Positions 12,950 to 22,600 of a DNA stretch of 25,263 nt are shown here, one piece after another. Position 1 is the first letter of the stretch; every line of letters starts with the position of its first letter. The notes below the pieces were generated by a model. That model ran no database searches. It had not been told where the DNA came from and was given only the letters and a program-made list of their open reading frames with translations. Made by a program: the position numbers and the translations under genes. The stretch lies in the IMG/VR virus record IMGVR_UViG_3300032579_000642, positions 1 through 25,263 of that record. The stretch is one strand, 5' to 3'. The stretch is from a virus.

Positions 12950-15228
12950 TATTCCACCACCTTATAGCCCAACGCGCGGGCATGTTTCGATGCTGCCGCT
13001 AAATCACGTTTTGGATTAGCCGCCCGCCATGCCGATTTGCTCCATTCATGGGTTGCTGGAGATGGCAGCGGTTTCGGGGTTGGCAATTGACCCGCTGGGA
13101 TTCTTTCCGGCAATCCCGCCGGCCCAACCTTGAATCCTGCTGGGGCTGGTGGCGTCGGCACCGGGTTGGACGCCAGCGGCTGCACCCTCATTCGGCTTGT
13201 GGCCTCATTCAAGGGCGGTGCGGTCGGGGGTGATGGTAGTGGCGCTCCCTGCGCCCCTGGACTGGCCTGCGCGGGCAACTGGAGCACGGCATCCGGTTCG
13301 GGCGTGATGACCGCTGGGGTGACCGGCGCTGGCGATCCTGGGCGCGCTGCGCCTTCCGGCGTGACGTTGAAGCCGGGAGGCGCCCCCGGTGGCGCTGCGG
13401 GTGGCTGTGGCTGTCCTGATGGCCCAACCTCGGCATTGCCCGGTACGTCTGCGGGGAGTTGCAACTGTGGGTTGGCTAGTTGTCGCCGAGCGGCGCTGAA
13501 TTGCGGCGGCGGTTCAGGCGGCGGGGTGCGGTCGGGCAACTTTGAGAAAAATCGCTGCAATCCCTCTTGCACCTGGCCGAGTGGCGTTACGCCGAGTCCC
13601 TTCTCGGCAATGATTCTCGCTGTTCCCGAGATTGGGCCAGCGCCCATCGTTCTTGCGCCCGTCAGCGCGTCCGCGATAGTCGCCTTGACACCCTTCGGCT
13701 CCTGAATCAGCGCCTCTTTGGACGCCAATTGCGGGGCAGCATTGCCGAGCGCCTCCTGAGCCTTCATGATGCTTGACTCTGTGCGCTTGGCTGCGCTGAA
13801 ATCCTGCCCGCTGGCCTTTTCTAGTTGGTCGTAATACTCACCACGGAGTTTCGATAGCGCGTCCGACATGGCCGAGTCGACGGTCCCACTCCGGCCGGCG
13901 GCAATTGCGTTCTTGCGGAACTGTGGCGCTAGTTCGCGGTTGAGGTACATCCGGAGTTCGTTGGCCCCGCCCAACGTATCAACCTTACCTAGCCGATCCT
14001 TCAGGTCGGTGATGGCTGCCGCATCTTCCGGCGAGAATCCCTCAAGCGATTCAGGGAATGTCACTGCGGCCTGGACTGGACGGGGATCGAACGGAGCATT
14101 GGCGACGGGCTGGAGTGCAGCTTGGTGCTGATCGTCAATAATCCCCTTGGCTTTGTCGAGCAGGTTTTGAGTCGCCGCAAGCGCATCTTCCGGCGCTCCC
14201 GAGCGAATCGCCTTGACTATCTCTGGATTATCGGCGGCAACCTGCCGGAGTGGACTGCCAATGTCCTGGGCGACCTGCTTTGGGAAGTAGTCTTTCCCCA
14301 TGCCGGTTCCGCGCGCCAGAACGCCGCTAAGTGACTTGTGCTGCCCCTGGGTGTAGTTCTCGCCCTCGACTGGGCGGTTGCGCCGGAACTGAGTCAGCGC
14401 CTCGTCTGCGGTATCCTGGGCGACAGCACGGACGGCATCAGGGAGCGCCTTGACACCCTCAATCACTTTCGGCGCCAACTTTCCAGACGCCATGGTTGCG
14501 GCCAGAGGAAGCAGCGCGGCGATAGCGCCTCCAATGTCGCCCGCCGCTACGTGTTCTCCGATCTGCTGTCCAGCATCGGCGGCCATAGGTCCGAGACCTG
14601 GAATAGTCGCTGCTAGTCCATGACCGAGAGCTAACTCGCGGTGCTCAACCGCTTGCGGTGAGGGATTCATTGAATACCAGGGAGTTGCAGCATCAGCTTG
14701 TTTGAATTCGCTTACCGCTTGAGAGCCCTGATCTATGGCGCCCCGTGCAATTCCCTCAAGACCCCTTTCGACAATCGCTCCTCCAGGCACTACGGCATTT
14801 GCTGCCGATTCTTGCGGATTAGTCGCGTCGGGATTGATCGACTGCGCAATACCTTTGCCAAGGTTTGTAAATCCTCGCCGCGCTGTTTCCGAGAACCCTC
14901 TCGCCGGACGTGTGGGGTCTTGCGTGAAATCTTGCTGATACGCTTCTTCTGGTTTCAGCCCACGCTGTGGGATGGGATTCGTGTCGAACTGGTAGCCGAG
15001 TTCCTTAGCCTTCGGGACGGCGCTGTATGGAATCGGTAACTTATGCCCGTTGTCGTTCCACATCGGATAAACGCCTTCGCCAGGCTTGCCTGTCAGATCG
15101 GGAGGCGCGGCGGGTTGGTTACCAAGCGGAACCTCGGTGAGCCCATCCGGAACGCCTTGCACCCCAGACGATATTGGGACTTCGGTCAGTCCTTCCGGCA
15201 CTCCCTCAATTGCTGGACTGGTAGGCAT
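12949..15228 (-). CDS. large virion core-like protein, 759 residues
   Basis: Probably an internal virion (DNA-ejection) protein, judged by place and composition; I recognise no enzyme motif. The N-terminus has two copies of GVP(E/D)GLTEVP. Residues 75-170 are Gly/Ala-rich. Around 200-250 lie Ala/Gly-rich hydrophobic stretches (ELALGHGLAATIPGLGP and IGGAIAALLPLAATMASG) that could insert in a membrane. Residues 260-540 are helical and charged, likely coiled. From about 560 to 740 the chain is very Pro-rich, ending in a short basic helix. It starts in TAATG with the upstream gene. T7 gp15 (747 residues) is similar in size and place. No lytic transglycosylase motif is visible. Confidence 0.8.
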   Translation of the reverse strand: MPTSPAIEGVPEGLTEVPISSGVQGVPDGLTEVPLGNQPAAPPDLTGKPGEGVYPMWNDNGHKLPIPYSAVPKAKELGYQFDTNPIPQRGLKPEEAYQQDFTQDPTRPARGFSETARRGFTNLGKGIAQSINPDATNPQESAANAVVPGGAIVERGLEGIARGAIDQGSQAVSEFKQADAATPWYSMNPSPQAVEHRELALGHGLAATIPGLGPMAADAGQQIGEHVAAGDIGGAIAALLPLAATMASGKLAPKVIEGVKALPDAVRAVAQDTADEALTQFRRNRPVEGENYTQGQHKSLSGVLARGTGMGKDYFPKQVAQDIGSPLRQVAADNPEIVKAIRSGAPEDALAATQNLLDKAKGIIDDQHQAALQPVANAPFDPRPVQAAVTFPESLEGFSPEDAAAITDLKDRLGKVDTLGGANELRMYLNRELAPQFRKNAIAAGRSGTVDSAMSDALSKLRGEYYDQLEKASGQDFSAAKRTESSIMKAQEALGNAAPQLASKEALIQEPKGVKATIADALTGARTMGAGPISGTARIIAEKGLGVTPLGQVQEGLQRFFSKLPDRTPPPEPPPQFSAARRQLANPQLQLPADVPGNAEVGPSGQPQPPAAPPGAPPGFNVTPEGAARPGSPAPVTPAVITPEPDAVLQLPAQASPGAQGAPLPSPPTAPPLNEATSRMRVQPLASNPVPTPPAPAGFKVGPAGLPERIPAGQLPTPKPLPSPATHEWSKSAWRAANPKRDLAAASKHARALGYKVVE
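15127..15204 (-). repeat. two-copy protein-coding repeat
   Basis: Two copies of a 10-residue unit, GVPEGLTEVP and GVPDGLTEVP, are encoded with a period of 16 codons at the start of the 759-residue protein. The DNA copies have diverged at third positions, so the repeat is kept at protein level. It could be a binding motif for another virion protein. Confidence 0.6.
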
Positions 15229-17216
15229 TATTTTTTCACCGCCTGATATTTTCCGTTGACCGCATATCCGACAACCGCGCCACTCTTATCGGTGTAGGCG
15301 TGGGTAGCGCCGGGAGGTGGGGAAGGTGCTTTCGGGGTAGATGTGGGAGTAGTTCCGCCACGCACGTTATGGCCGCCCTTCATCTGCGGCAAACCCTCAG
15401 CGAGACGATTGGCGGTCAGGCGAATCTGACCGGTCTGCTTCTTGAGGTAATCGAGGTCCGGAGTGCTGGCTCCTGGAGCCATTTCCATGAGGCGATTGAC
15501 TTGAGCATCGGACACGCCACCGCCAGCCGATTGCCTGAGAGCCTGCAAGTTCTCTTTGTACGCCTTGACGTTGGTAACATAATCGCGCTCCTCCGGTGAG
15601 AGCCCGCTCGTTGCAAAAGCACCTTGAGCCCATTGGACCGAAGTACTCTTCGGATCAGCAATGGCTGTAGCAACTGCCGGATTGTTGAGTTGTCCGCCAG
15701 CCTGCACGAGCCGTTCAGCAGTCTTTTCGATGTTATCGGTCGCGCCAAGGACGTCGTTGAATTGCGCCGTCTTGCCTTCCTGCTTGATGTAGGGGGCCGC
15801 AAGCGAAGTGCCGATAGGTTTACCTGCTGCCGAAGTGGCCCCGCCTTCGAGTTGGTTTCCTTCTAAGTCAGTTCCGAGCATCTGTCCCGATGCACGAAGG
15901 GCGTAGGAGTTTGCCTTCTTCATCTCGGCGTCTATTTGTTTCTGTTTTTGCTCGAAAGCTGGAGTTCCTGGGGTGATCTTTTCCCTTTCGATTTCGGCAC
16001 GTAATTGCTGTGTTTTCTGTATTGAAGCTCGCCAATCGCTGAGAGCCTGTTTTTGCTTTGTGATAGGCGAGTCGGGATCTTCTGAGTAAGTCAACTTCCC
16101 ATCTGGTCCTGTCGTAGATTTAAGGCCTAGCGCGGCAGCCCGTTCGTCAGCATTCAATCCGGCAATGTCTTTTCTTCCTTGAGTGTTAACCCCCGCCACC
16201 GCAACCGTCTTAACGGCAGATGCCGGCAAGGACGTTCCAACGAAGGGCTTTAGCGCTGCATTCTCTTCACCCATAGCGGCAGTGATTGGAATGGGCTGTT
16301 CTGATTCAGTTCTGGCTTGCTCTTCTGCTGTTTTCGTATTTGCTGCGCCCTGTGTGAGTTGCTGTTGGAGATTCGCAGTCATCCCGGCGTTACGCCTGGC
16401 TGCGTCAGAGAACGCGCGAGTCGGTGCGCCGTATGGAGTTGCGCCTACCGCAGCCGGATCGACTGCGCCCATGAGAGCGCCAGCTATGCCGTGCTCAGCC
16501 AAACCCTCAAGGCCAGCCTTCAAGCCTCTGCCAAACCTCTGCCAGCGCGTCGGGTTGTAGGTCCCGCTGTTCGGGTCATTGGGGTCACGGAGTTGCGGTA
16601 CGCCTGTCGGATTCGCTGCGGTGCGTGGTGAGTTCGCCGCCGCCAATCGCGACTCAACGGCGTTCATATCGACCGGCGCGCTGGTATTGGAAGAATTAGG
16701 CTTCAAAGATAGTACGCCGTCTTGGACGTTGTTTGGATTGACGGGATTTTCTTGCCCGGTTGATGCTCCGTCCATCGGGAGAACATTTGACGGGACCGCC
16801 CGCGCGCCCGTCGAATCAGTTGGCGGATTGGGCGCATTGGTCGTCGGCATCTGGGCCTGCGCACCAGCCGCAAGACTCTGCCCGAATCCCTCCATTGGGC
16901 TCTTGTTATCGAGTGTCATGCCGTATGGTTTGGAGTCTTGCTCCGCGGGCTGGTTGGTTGCCGTGCCTGTCGCTGGCGCCGGCGTCGATGCGGGAGCAAC
17001 CGCGGCTTGCGGCTTTCCTACCGCCGCGGCAAGAGGGCTCGGTGGAGCAACCACCGGTCGCGCGGCTGTCGGCAGGGGAAACGGTACTCCCGATTGGTGC
17101 GCCGCCAAATACCCGGATGGGTCTCCCGACGCAAGCATCTCCTCCCAATCGACGCCGGATGACGCAATCGGGGATGCCGATGGAATTAGGCCTTGAAGTC
17201 CGTTCGTGTCCGCCAT
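15228..17216 (-). CDS. large virion core-like protein, 662 residues
   Basis: Likely an internal virion or tail-associated structural protein, from its place in the late block. The first 230 residues are rich in Pro, Ala, Ser and Asn and look disordered. A Gly/Ala segment follows (GLKAGLEGLAEHGIAGALMG, about 235-254). Residues 280-600 are mostly helical and charged, with Gln-rich stretches such as QKQALSDWRASIQKTQQLRA consistent with coiled coils. The C-terminus has a Pro-rich linker and a short strand pair (HAYTDKSGAVVGYAVNGKYQ) ending in AVKK. No catalytic motif is seen. GGGGA precedes ATG 17216. The 3' end shares one base with the next start. Confidence 0.8.
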   Translation of the reverse strand: MADTNGLQGLIPSASPIASSGVDWEEMLASGDPSGYLAAHQSGVPFPLPTAARPVVAPPSPLAAAVGKPQAAVAPASTPAPATGTATNQPAEQDSKPYGMTLDNKSPMEGFGQSLAAGAQAQMPTTNAPNPPTDSTGARAVPSNVLPMDGASTGQENPVNPNNVQDGVLSLKPNSSNTSAPVDMNAVESRLAAANSPRTAANPTGVPQLRDPNDPNSGTYNPTRWQRFGRGLKAGLEGLAEHGIAGALMGAVDPAAVGATPYGAPTRAFSDAARRNAGMTANLQQQLTQGAANTKTAEEQARTESEQPIPITAAMGEENAALKPFVGTSLPASAVKTVAVAGVNTQGRKDIAGLNADERAAALGLKSTTGPDGKLTYSEDPDSPITKQKQALSDWRASIQKTQQLRAEIEREKITPGTPAFEQKQKQIDAEMKKANSYALRASGQMLGTDLEGNQLEGGATSAAGKPIGTSLAAPYIKQEGKTAQFNDVLGATDNIEKTAERLVQAGGQLNNPAVATAIADPKSTSVQWAQGAFATSGLSPEERDYVTNVKAYKENLQALRQSAGGGVSDAQVNRLMEMAPGASTPDLDYLKKQTGQIRLTANRLAEGLPQMKGGHNVRGGTTPTSTPKAPSPPPGATHAYTDKSGAVVGYAVNGKYQAVKK

Positions 17217-17225
17217 GCGTTCCCC

Positions 17226-17804
17226 CTACTTCTTTCCCACGTAAGCCGCGCCTATCTGTCCGGCACCAGTAATAAGCCCCTGCCCCAGTTCATCCATAAA
17301 GCTCGGCGTCTGCGCGGCCTGCTCCTCGGTGCTTGCCTGGCCCTGAGCCGTGTTCGATTCCTGAGAGGCAAGATTCTGCTGCGCCTGCGTGATCTGCCCT
17401 TCCGCTCCGAGCACGTCCTGGCCGTACTTTGCCCCCGCCGCAAGCCGGCTCTCGGTCGCCCCAGCCTCCTGGGTGCCTAGCATACGCTGTGCCGCTTGCT
17501 GCTCCGCCTCACCTGCCGCCACGCCGGCCGATGCGTTCTGCCCGGTTCTCTGAGCCTGCGTCTGGTTCTTGGCCGCCGCCGCCGCCGCTGTCGCATCCGC
17601 CGTTCCTGCCAACTGGCGATTCGTCACCGAATCCATCTGGCCGCCCTGGACATAGGGATTATTGGCCGCGAACTTGGCGAGTTGGCTCTGCTGTGTGCCA
17701 ATGTCGGCCTGAGTCGCGGCATCCGACGCCTGCGTTTCCGCTGTGCTTGTCGCGGTATTGGCCTTCTCGGTATCAACGATGTCACCTTGCTGGGCACGGC
17801 TCAT
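17226..17804 (-). CDS. Ala/Gln-rich protein, gp14-like by position
   Basis: The 192-residue product is dominated by Ala, Gln, Thr and Gly, with long helical runs (ADATAAAAAAKNQTQAQRTG and similar). It ends with a weakly hydrophobic stretch, GQGLITGAGQIGAAYVGKK. Size and place match T7 gp14 (196 residues), an internal core protein that forms an outer-membrane channel during DNA ejection. I see the position and composition, not sequence identity. It starts in an ATGA overlap with the acetyltransferase-like gene and is followed by the two large core-like proteins. Confidence 0.75.
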   Translation of the reverse strand: MSRAQQGDIVDTEKANTATSTAETQASDAATQADIGTQQSQLAKFAANNPYVQGGQMDSVTNRQLAGTADATAAAAAAKNQTQAQRTGQNASAGVAAGEAEQQAAQRMLGTQEAGATESRLAAGAKYGQDVLGAEGQITQAQQNLASQESNTAQGQASTEEQAAQTPSFMDELGQGLITGAGQIGAAYVGKK

Positions 17805-18244
17805 TGTGTCTTCTCCCTTAAATCCTTGAAAAAGTGCGCTAAACAGTCATCGTTTCGGCTGAATCCCGCCTTGTCGAGCGGCTTGCCGATGGCGTCAGCG
17901 AGAGCGATGGGCACATCGCAATGCAGGCCTGAGTAGCCAAGCCATGAGAGCACGCCTGCCAGACCGTCAATATCCCGCCGCGCGAATGCCGTAGCCTTCG
18001 GGTTATCGCAGCCAGCAAACATCAACTCCGCCCGCCGTTCAACCCAGATCGCCTGTACCGGCACATCAGACCCTTCCTCGCAACCCACAAGCGCCACCGG
18101 CACACGATCGGTTCCAGCTCCCACCTTGTCAAAGAAAGCAGGCAGCGGGTAGCTGGTCCCGTCACGCTCATTCTGCTCGTCATGGAAGCGGCGAATATAC
18201 GGAAGATCGGCGGGGGTCGCTGGACGGAGGATGATCGGCTTCAC
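17801..18244 (-). CDS. GNAT-fold acetyltransferase-like protein
   Basis: The 147-residue protein opens as GNAT proteins do (IILRPATPADLPYIRRFHDE, residues 4-23) and closes with a GNAT-type helix and strand (KPLDKAGFSRNDDCLAHFFK). The canonical acetyl-CoA loop (Gln/Arg-x-x-Gly-x-Gly/Ala) is not visible, so enzyme activity is doubtful. T7 gp13 (138 residues) occupies the same place between tail and core genes, so this may be a virion-assembly protein on a GNAT scaffold. The start is GTG 18244 in a GTGA overlap, with GGGAG upstream. Confidence 0.75.
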   Translation of the reverse strand: MKPIILRPATPADLPYIRRFHDEQNERDGTSYPLPAFFDKVGAGTDRVPVALVGCEEGSDVPVQAIWVERRAELMFAGCDNPKATAFARRDIDGLAGVLSWLGYSGLHCDVPIALADAIGKPLDKAGFSRNDDCLAHFFKDLREKTQ

Positions 18245-18609
18245 TTCGTCTCCCGCGGTACGTGCATCATGCGCCCAAATGGATGCGTCGTGATCTTGTG
18301 GCCGGGCGGAACGTGGGAATGTAGGGGCCCAAGGTGAATCGGTACTCCATGTTTTCCGGCGTACTCCATGATGGCGTTGTGGTTTCCCATCAGTGATTCA
18401 ATCGCCGCGTTGATTTCCGCCGCCGGGTCAAGATGCCCAAGATCATCCTGCGCGAACGGCCGATGACATTCTCGGCATGTCGGAGCGCCCAAGAGAAGGT
18501 CGATGTTGTGCTCTCCGCCTGTAACCTGGTTGAAAAGGTGGATGTGGTGGACGTGCGTGCGCCCGTCAATGTGATTGTGTTCGTGTCCTGGTCGAATCTG
18601 CCATGCCAT
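18241..18609 (-). CDS. His-rich metal-binding-like protein
   Basis: About 18 of 122 residues are His, with the clusters HEHNH (9-13) and HVHHIH (19-24) and a CRECH motif near 45. This suggests metal binding, perhaps a divergent HNH-like or structural zinc site. I chose ATG 18609 because GGAG is 6 bases upstream. A TTG at 18621 directly after the previous stop is the alternative. The C-terminal half also has regularly spaced His (HLGPLHSHVPPGHK). Not recognised as a family. It lies between a fibre-like protein and the GNAT-like protein. Confidence 0.7.
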   Translation of the reverse strand: MAWQIRPGHEHNHIDGRTHVHHIHLFNQVTGGEHNIDLLLGAPTCRECHRPFAQDDLGHLDPAAEINAAIESLMGNHNAIMEYAGKHGVPIHLGPLHSHVPPGHKITTHPFGRMMHVPRETK

Positions 18610-18621
18610 TACGGTCTCCAA

Positions 18622-19695
18622 TCACCCCAAAGTACCATCGTTGACTACCAGCCGCCCGCCATTCCCGCCGATGGACTGCCCTCCGCCAAGATTCCCGCCA
18701 AAGACACCGCCGCTCACTGTAACTGGCTGGTCACCGGGCGTGTATCCACTGCCAGCCGCCCCATTCGCAATCGAGATCAGCACGCCAGCATGGATCGTCT
18801 GCGCTCCCGGGGTGGCACCTACTCCCACGTCGGCGATATTGAGCGTCACAGGGTCGCTGAGCGCGTTGCCGCCGCTAACCACATTCCATCCTGTCACGGT
18901 ACCAGTCAATCCAACTGTGACCGTTACCACCGGGAGAACAACCGCGCCGCTGCCGACCACGCTGACGGCGCCAATCGGCGTAGTTCCATCGGTCAGAACC
19001 TCGGGCAGTGTTCCACGTGCAACATAGTCCTGGCCCTGAAATCCAACCACCTGCTCTGTCGCAAACGGCACGTTGATGATCGACGCCGAGGGAAGGATAG
19101 TCTCGACACCGCCCTTGACCGATGGAAACTGGGTATTGAATCCAGACTTGCCGTAAACCCTAATCACCGCTGCCGTTCCTGCCGTGTCCGATACTGAGTC
19201 AACCGTCGCGTAGTTGGTCTGATTCAGCACGATAGCCGCCTCTGCCCCAGCCGACGACCGCAACTCGCTCGATACCGCGCCCGGCTGGACCTGATAAGCA
19301 TTCCATGCGTGCTGGTCGTAGCTCGACCGAAGCCGCCAGAAGACGGTCAAGCCGGGAGCCGGCACGGTCAACTGTGTCGTTGTCTGGACCGGCAGAGTCG
19401 TCACCTGCCCGACAAAGCTGGTCACGGCGCAATAACTCATCTCGTGGTAGATGGTCTTGTTGATCGACTGTTTAGGGTTGGTGATCTGTATGTTGAAAGC
19501 GGCATTCGCGCCAGTAACCGAGAACGAGGCGGCCGGCGGCGGAGCCGAGGACGGTTGTTGAGGCGAATTCGTAGGCTCGACAAAGTTTGTCCCTGTCGCG
19601 TTGTTGTGGACCTCGAGCTGCGCGTACATCCCGAGCAGAACGGTGCGCAGCCCGAAATCTTTCACGGCATTTATTTGAGACTTTGAGAGTGCCAT
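18622..19695 (-). CDS. tail fibre/appendage-like protein, 357 residues
   Basis: Probably an exposed tail protein that contacts the host surface. The N-terminal 45 residues are helical. Residues 50-145 look like a fibronectin-III or Ig-type sandwich (PAPGLTVFWRLRSSYDQHAW is typical of such folds). The remainder is Thr/Val/Gly-rich beta sequence with fibre-type elements such as GAAGSGYTPGDQPVTVSGG, ending in a Gly-rich tail. No catalytic motif is seen. It directly follows the nozzle-like gene (stop and start adjacent), in agreement with podovirus tail order. Confidence 0.75.
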   Translation of the reverse strand: MALSKSQINAVKDFGLRTVLLGMYAQLEVHNNATGTNFVEPTNSPQQPSSAPPPAASFSVTGANAAFNIQITNPKQSINKTIYHEMSYCAVTSFVGQVTTLPVQTTTQLTVPAPGLTVFWRLRSSYDQHAWNAYQVQPGAVSSELRSSAGAEAAIVLNQTNYATVDSVSDTAGTAAVIRVYGKSGFNTQFPSVKGGVETILPSASIINVPFATEQVVGFQGQDYVARGTLPEVLTDGTTPIGAVSVVGSGAVVLPVVTVTVGLTGTVTGWNVVSGGNALSDPVTLNIADVGVGATPGAQTIHAGVLISIANGAAGSGYTPGDQPVTVSGGVFGGNLGGGQSIGGNGGRLVVNDGTLG

Positions 19696-22600
19696 CTACT
19701 TGCTCTCCCCGGCCAGCCGGCCTGCAAACATCGGCGAGATAAAGACGCAACTGTATTTCATCGACCACCAGGCGTCGGCGATGCAACCGTTGGTCAGCCG
19801 CAACCTCCAGCGCTCATTCAACTTGCTGGGCGTGTTCTTGCTGATTCCCTTGGTCGGATTCAATTCAAGCTGAATCGGCTTCATCTTGACCAGCCAGCTC
19901 GGCTGCGGTGTATCGGCCTCCCAGTCGGTGATGCGGCGGGCTCCTGCGATGAATTCAACGAACAGGCTGCCGTTGCCGCGGGCATTCATATTCAAGCCCT
20001 GCAACTTGCACAGCGTCATCATCTGCTGCGCGGCGACGGTCTCATACTGGCAATCAATTCCGGCCGTGTTGTCGTTGTAGATACCGGGAGTTAGAGCCTG
20101 GACTGTTCCGTCCGGAGCCGATGAGGCATAAAGCATCTGCGAGATGTATTGCCGGCTGATCTCCTCGGTCGTGTCTACCGGACCTTCATCTGGCGTAGGC
20201 AAGCCTGTGACTGTCCGGTATGCCCGCATCCCGCAGTAGGCGGTGATGTTGGTCCAGACGCTGTACTTACGGCATGCCTCAATGGTGATTTCCTTGCCAG
20301 AGTAACGCGAGAACAGAAGCGGATTGTTCCACCCCTCCTCATAGTTCAGCACCAAAACAACATTGGGAACCGTGCTCGATCCAACCGGGAGGCCGATGTG
20401 GACCTCGTGATACTCAACATCGATCGCGCACCAGATAGTCTCCTGAGCCTGCCAGTTGATCGTGTTCCAGAAGCGATTCAGCTCCTTTGAGACCAACTCC
20501 GGCCAGGACGACTCGTACTTGTAGATTCCGCTCGAATGGATGAAAAGCAGGAATTGACCACATACATCGACGGCGCGCGGCCCGCACGGCCCCACCTTCG
20601 TCCAGCGTTTCGTCACAGTCCATGTGGCTGGATCTGCAGTTGATGGTGACAACTCAAAGCCAGACCGCTCTCGAAGCGAGTAGGGGACGCCCTGATACTC
20701 CCTTACGCACCAGGCACGCTCACCGTCATCGGTTCCAACCTGAATGCCGGACGTGTCACCGTAGTAGCTCTCAGGGTCGGCGGCCAGCGAGACCCAGTGA
20801 CCGGAGTAGAATCCCGGCACGCCACTCTGGAATATGCGGTCAGTCGCCTCCGAGTAGTAGAGATCAACGCATTGCTGTGGCTGGATCACGCGCAGCCGGT
20901 CGGTTGTATTCGTGCCCACGGATGCGATGAGTCCGGCAAGATACTCGTCCGTGAAGTTGACGGTTGCTGTCGAAGTTCCATTCGGGAAGATAGTCGCCGT
21001 GATTTGAATTCCATCAGAGACCAGAGTGGTCGGCGAGTAGGCGTAAGGCCCTGCGCTCACTCCATCGGCAACCGCGAAGTTGCAGATTACATTCTGGATG
21101 TAAGCAGGCCCAGTCGGAAGATTGAAGACGGAAAGCTCCCACCCATTCTCGTCAACGATGTAGTTGACCGCCGACGCCTGCGTGAATCCGGAGATGGTGT
21201 CAAACATATCCTGATAGGCAATCGTCATCCAGCGGTAGCCCTGAGTTCCGTTGGGCCCACCCTGTGCCGTGTCCTGGGCGATGTTGCCGGCTGTGCCGGT
21301 CGTATTGGCCGTGGGCGGGGGCGGGCCAGATACACTGCTTGCGACGGTCACGGTCGCGCCAGTGCCGTAGGTTCCGATTAAGGCGAAGTCTCCGAATTGA
21401 GGGAATGTGCTGCCATCGAATACCGTCCCGGTCGGCACGTCGCATTCATAGAGCCGGATCCCAGTGACAGCATAGCCTTGTGGAAATTGCGTGGAAATGA
21501 CGAACGCATCATCGACCAATGTGTTAACCATCGAGTTTGCTGGGCCTGGGAGCGTCTCTCCGGCGGCGTTGACATATGTCTGGAGGATATAGACATCGCG
21601 TCCGGCAGGGAATGTGCCGCCACCTGCGGAGCGCGCCATGACTGGCTCAACGTCGGGCGTCGGCAACTGACCGCCTGTAATGCGCGCCGTGTTGGTTGTT
21701 GGCGGATTCACCGAGCCGCCAAGAGTGGTCACTCCGTAAAGTGTTCCAAGCGCAACCGGGGTCGCGTTGAATTTTACATAAGTTAAGAGTTGCGGGGCCG
21801 GAGATCCGTGTGTTACCTCCGCCACATAGACGTTCGCTCCAGTGGGGACGTAGTTAGCGGGCAAACCCTGCATCCATCCAGCTAGAGACGCCAACGCGGG
21901 GATTTTCACGTTGACCGTCGTACCGCCTGCAATTGGATTGATGAAAACCGGGATAGATGGCAGTGTCTCGCCGATGCTGTTGACCATCGTGATGGCAATA
22001 TAGACATCGGCTCCGGTTCCCCATGTCCCGCCGCCGGCCAGAGATAGAACTGGGGATGCCGGAATAGGAATACGATTAGCCATTACCGGCGTCTGCTCTT
22101 TCCAGATAACGCCACCATCGTTGTATATCTGTCCCTCGACGGCGGTCCAAACTGGCTGCACATTGCCGCAAGTTCCAGCCTGCGTGCAGATGTAGAGATG
22201 GCCATTCCCGACGGCAACCGTAACGCCGTACCGAATATCAGACAGCGTGCAGCACTCGCCGACAAGAACCTGGGCGCCGGCGTACCAGCCAAAGCCGACC
22301 GGTTTCATGCCGTAGGGGTAGAGGTTTTGGGTGAAGAGATCGTATGCGGCAGGGAATTCTGTGGGAGTGAGAAGGTTTGAGAATGCCATCCATGCCCGGT
22401 TGTAGGCCTGGGTTCCGATCATGTAGGATTGGGCGGGCAGGTTCACCAGCGGGGAGCTGATGGGTGTTGTGCGGCCCGTCCCGGTGGGGTTCTCTATCTG
22501 GAGCGCGCCGGAATAGTCGTAGAGCAGGATGGTTTGAAAGTAGTCCTGAGTCGCACTCTCCGGCGTGTAGGCGCACGGCAAGAGACCTGCGATGGGACTT

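Noticed and set aside
13130-13705. Plus-strand Gly/Ala/Pro-rich frame of 191 residues.
   Set aside because: It is the complement of the Pro-rich C-terminal part of the 759-residue protein and has shadow composition only.
16579-17196. Plus-strand frame of 205 residues, rich in Gly, Ala and Pro.
   Set aside because: It mirrors the low-complexity N-terminal half of the 662-residue core-like protein. No ribosome site or domain was seen.
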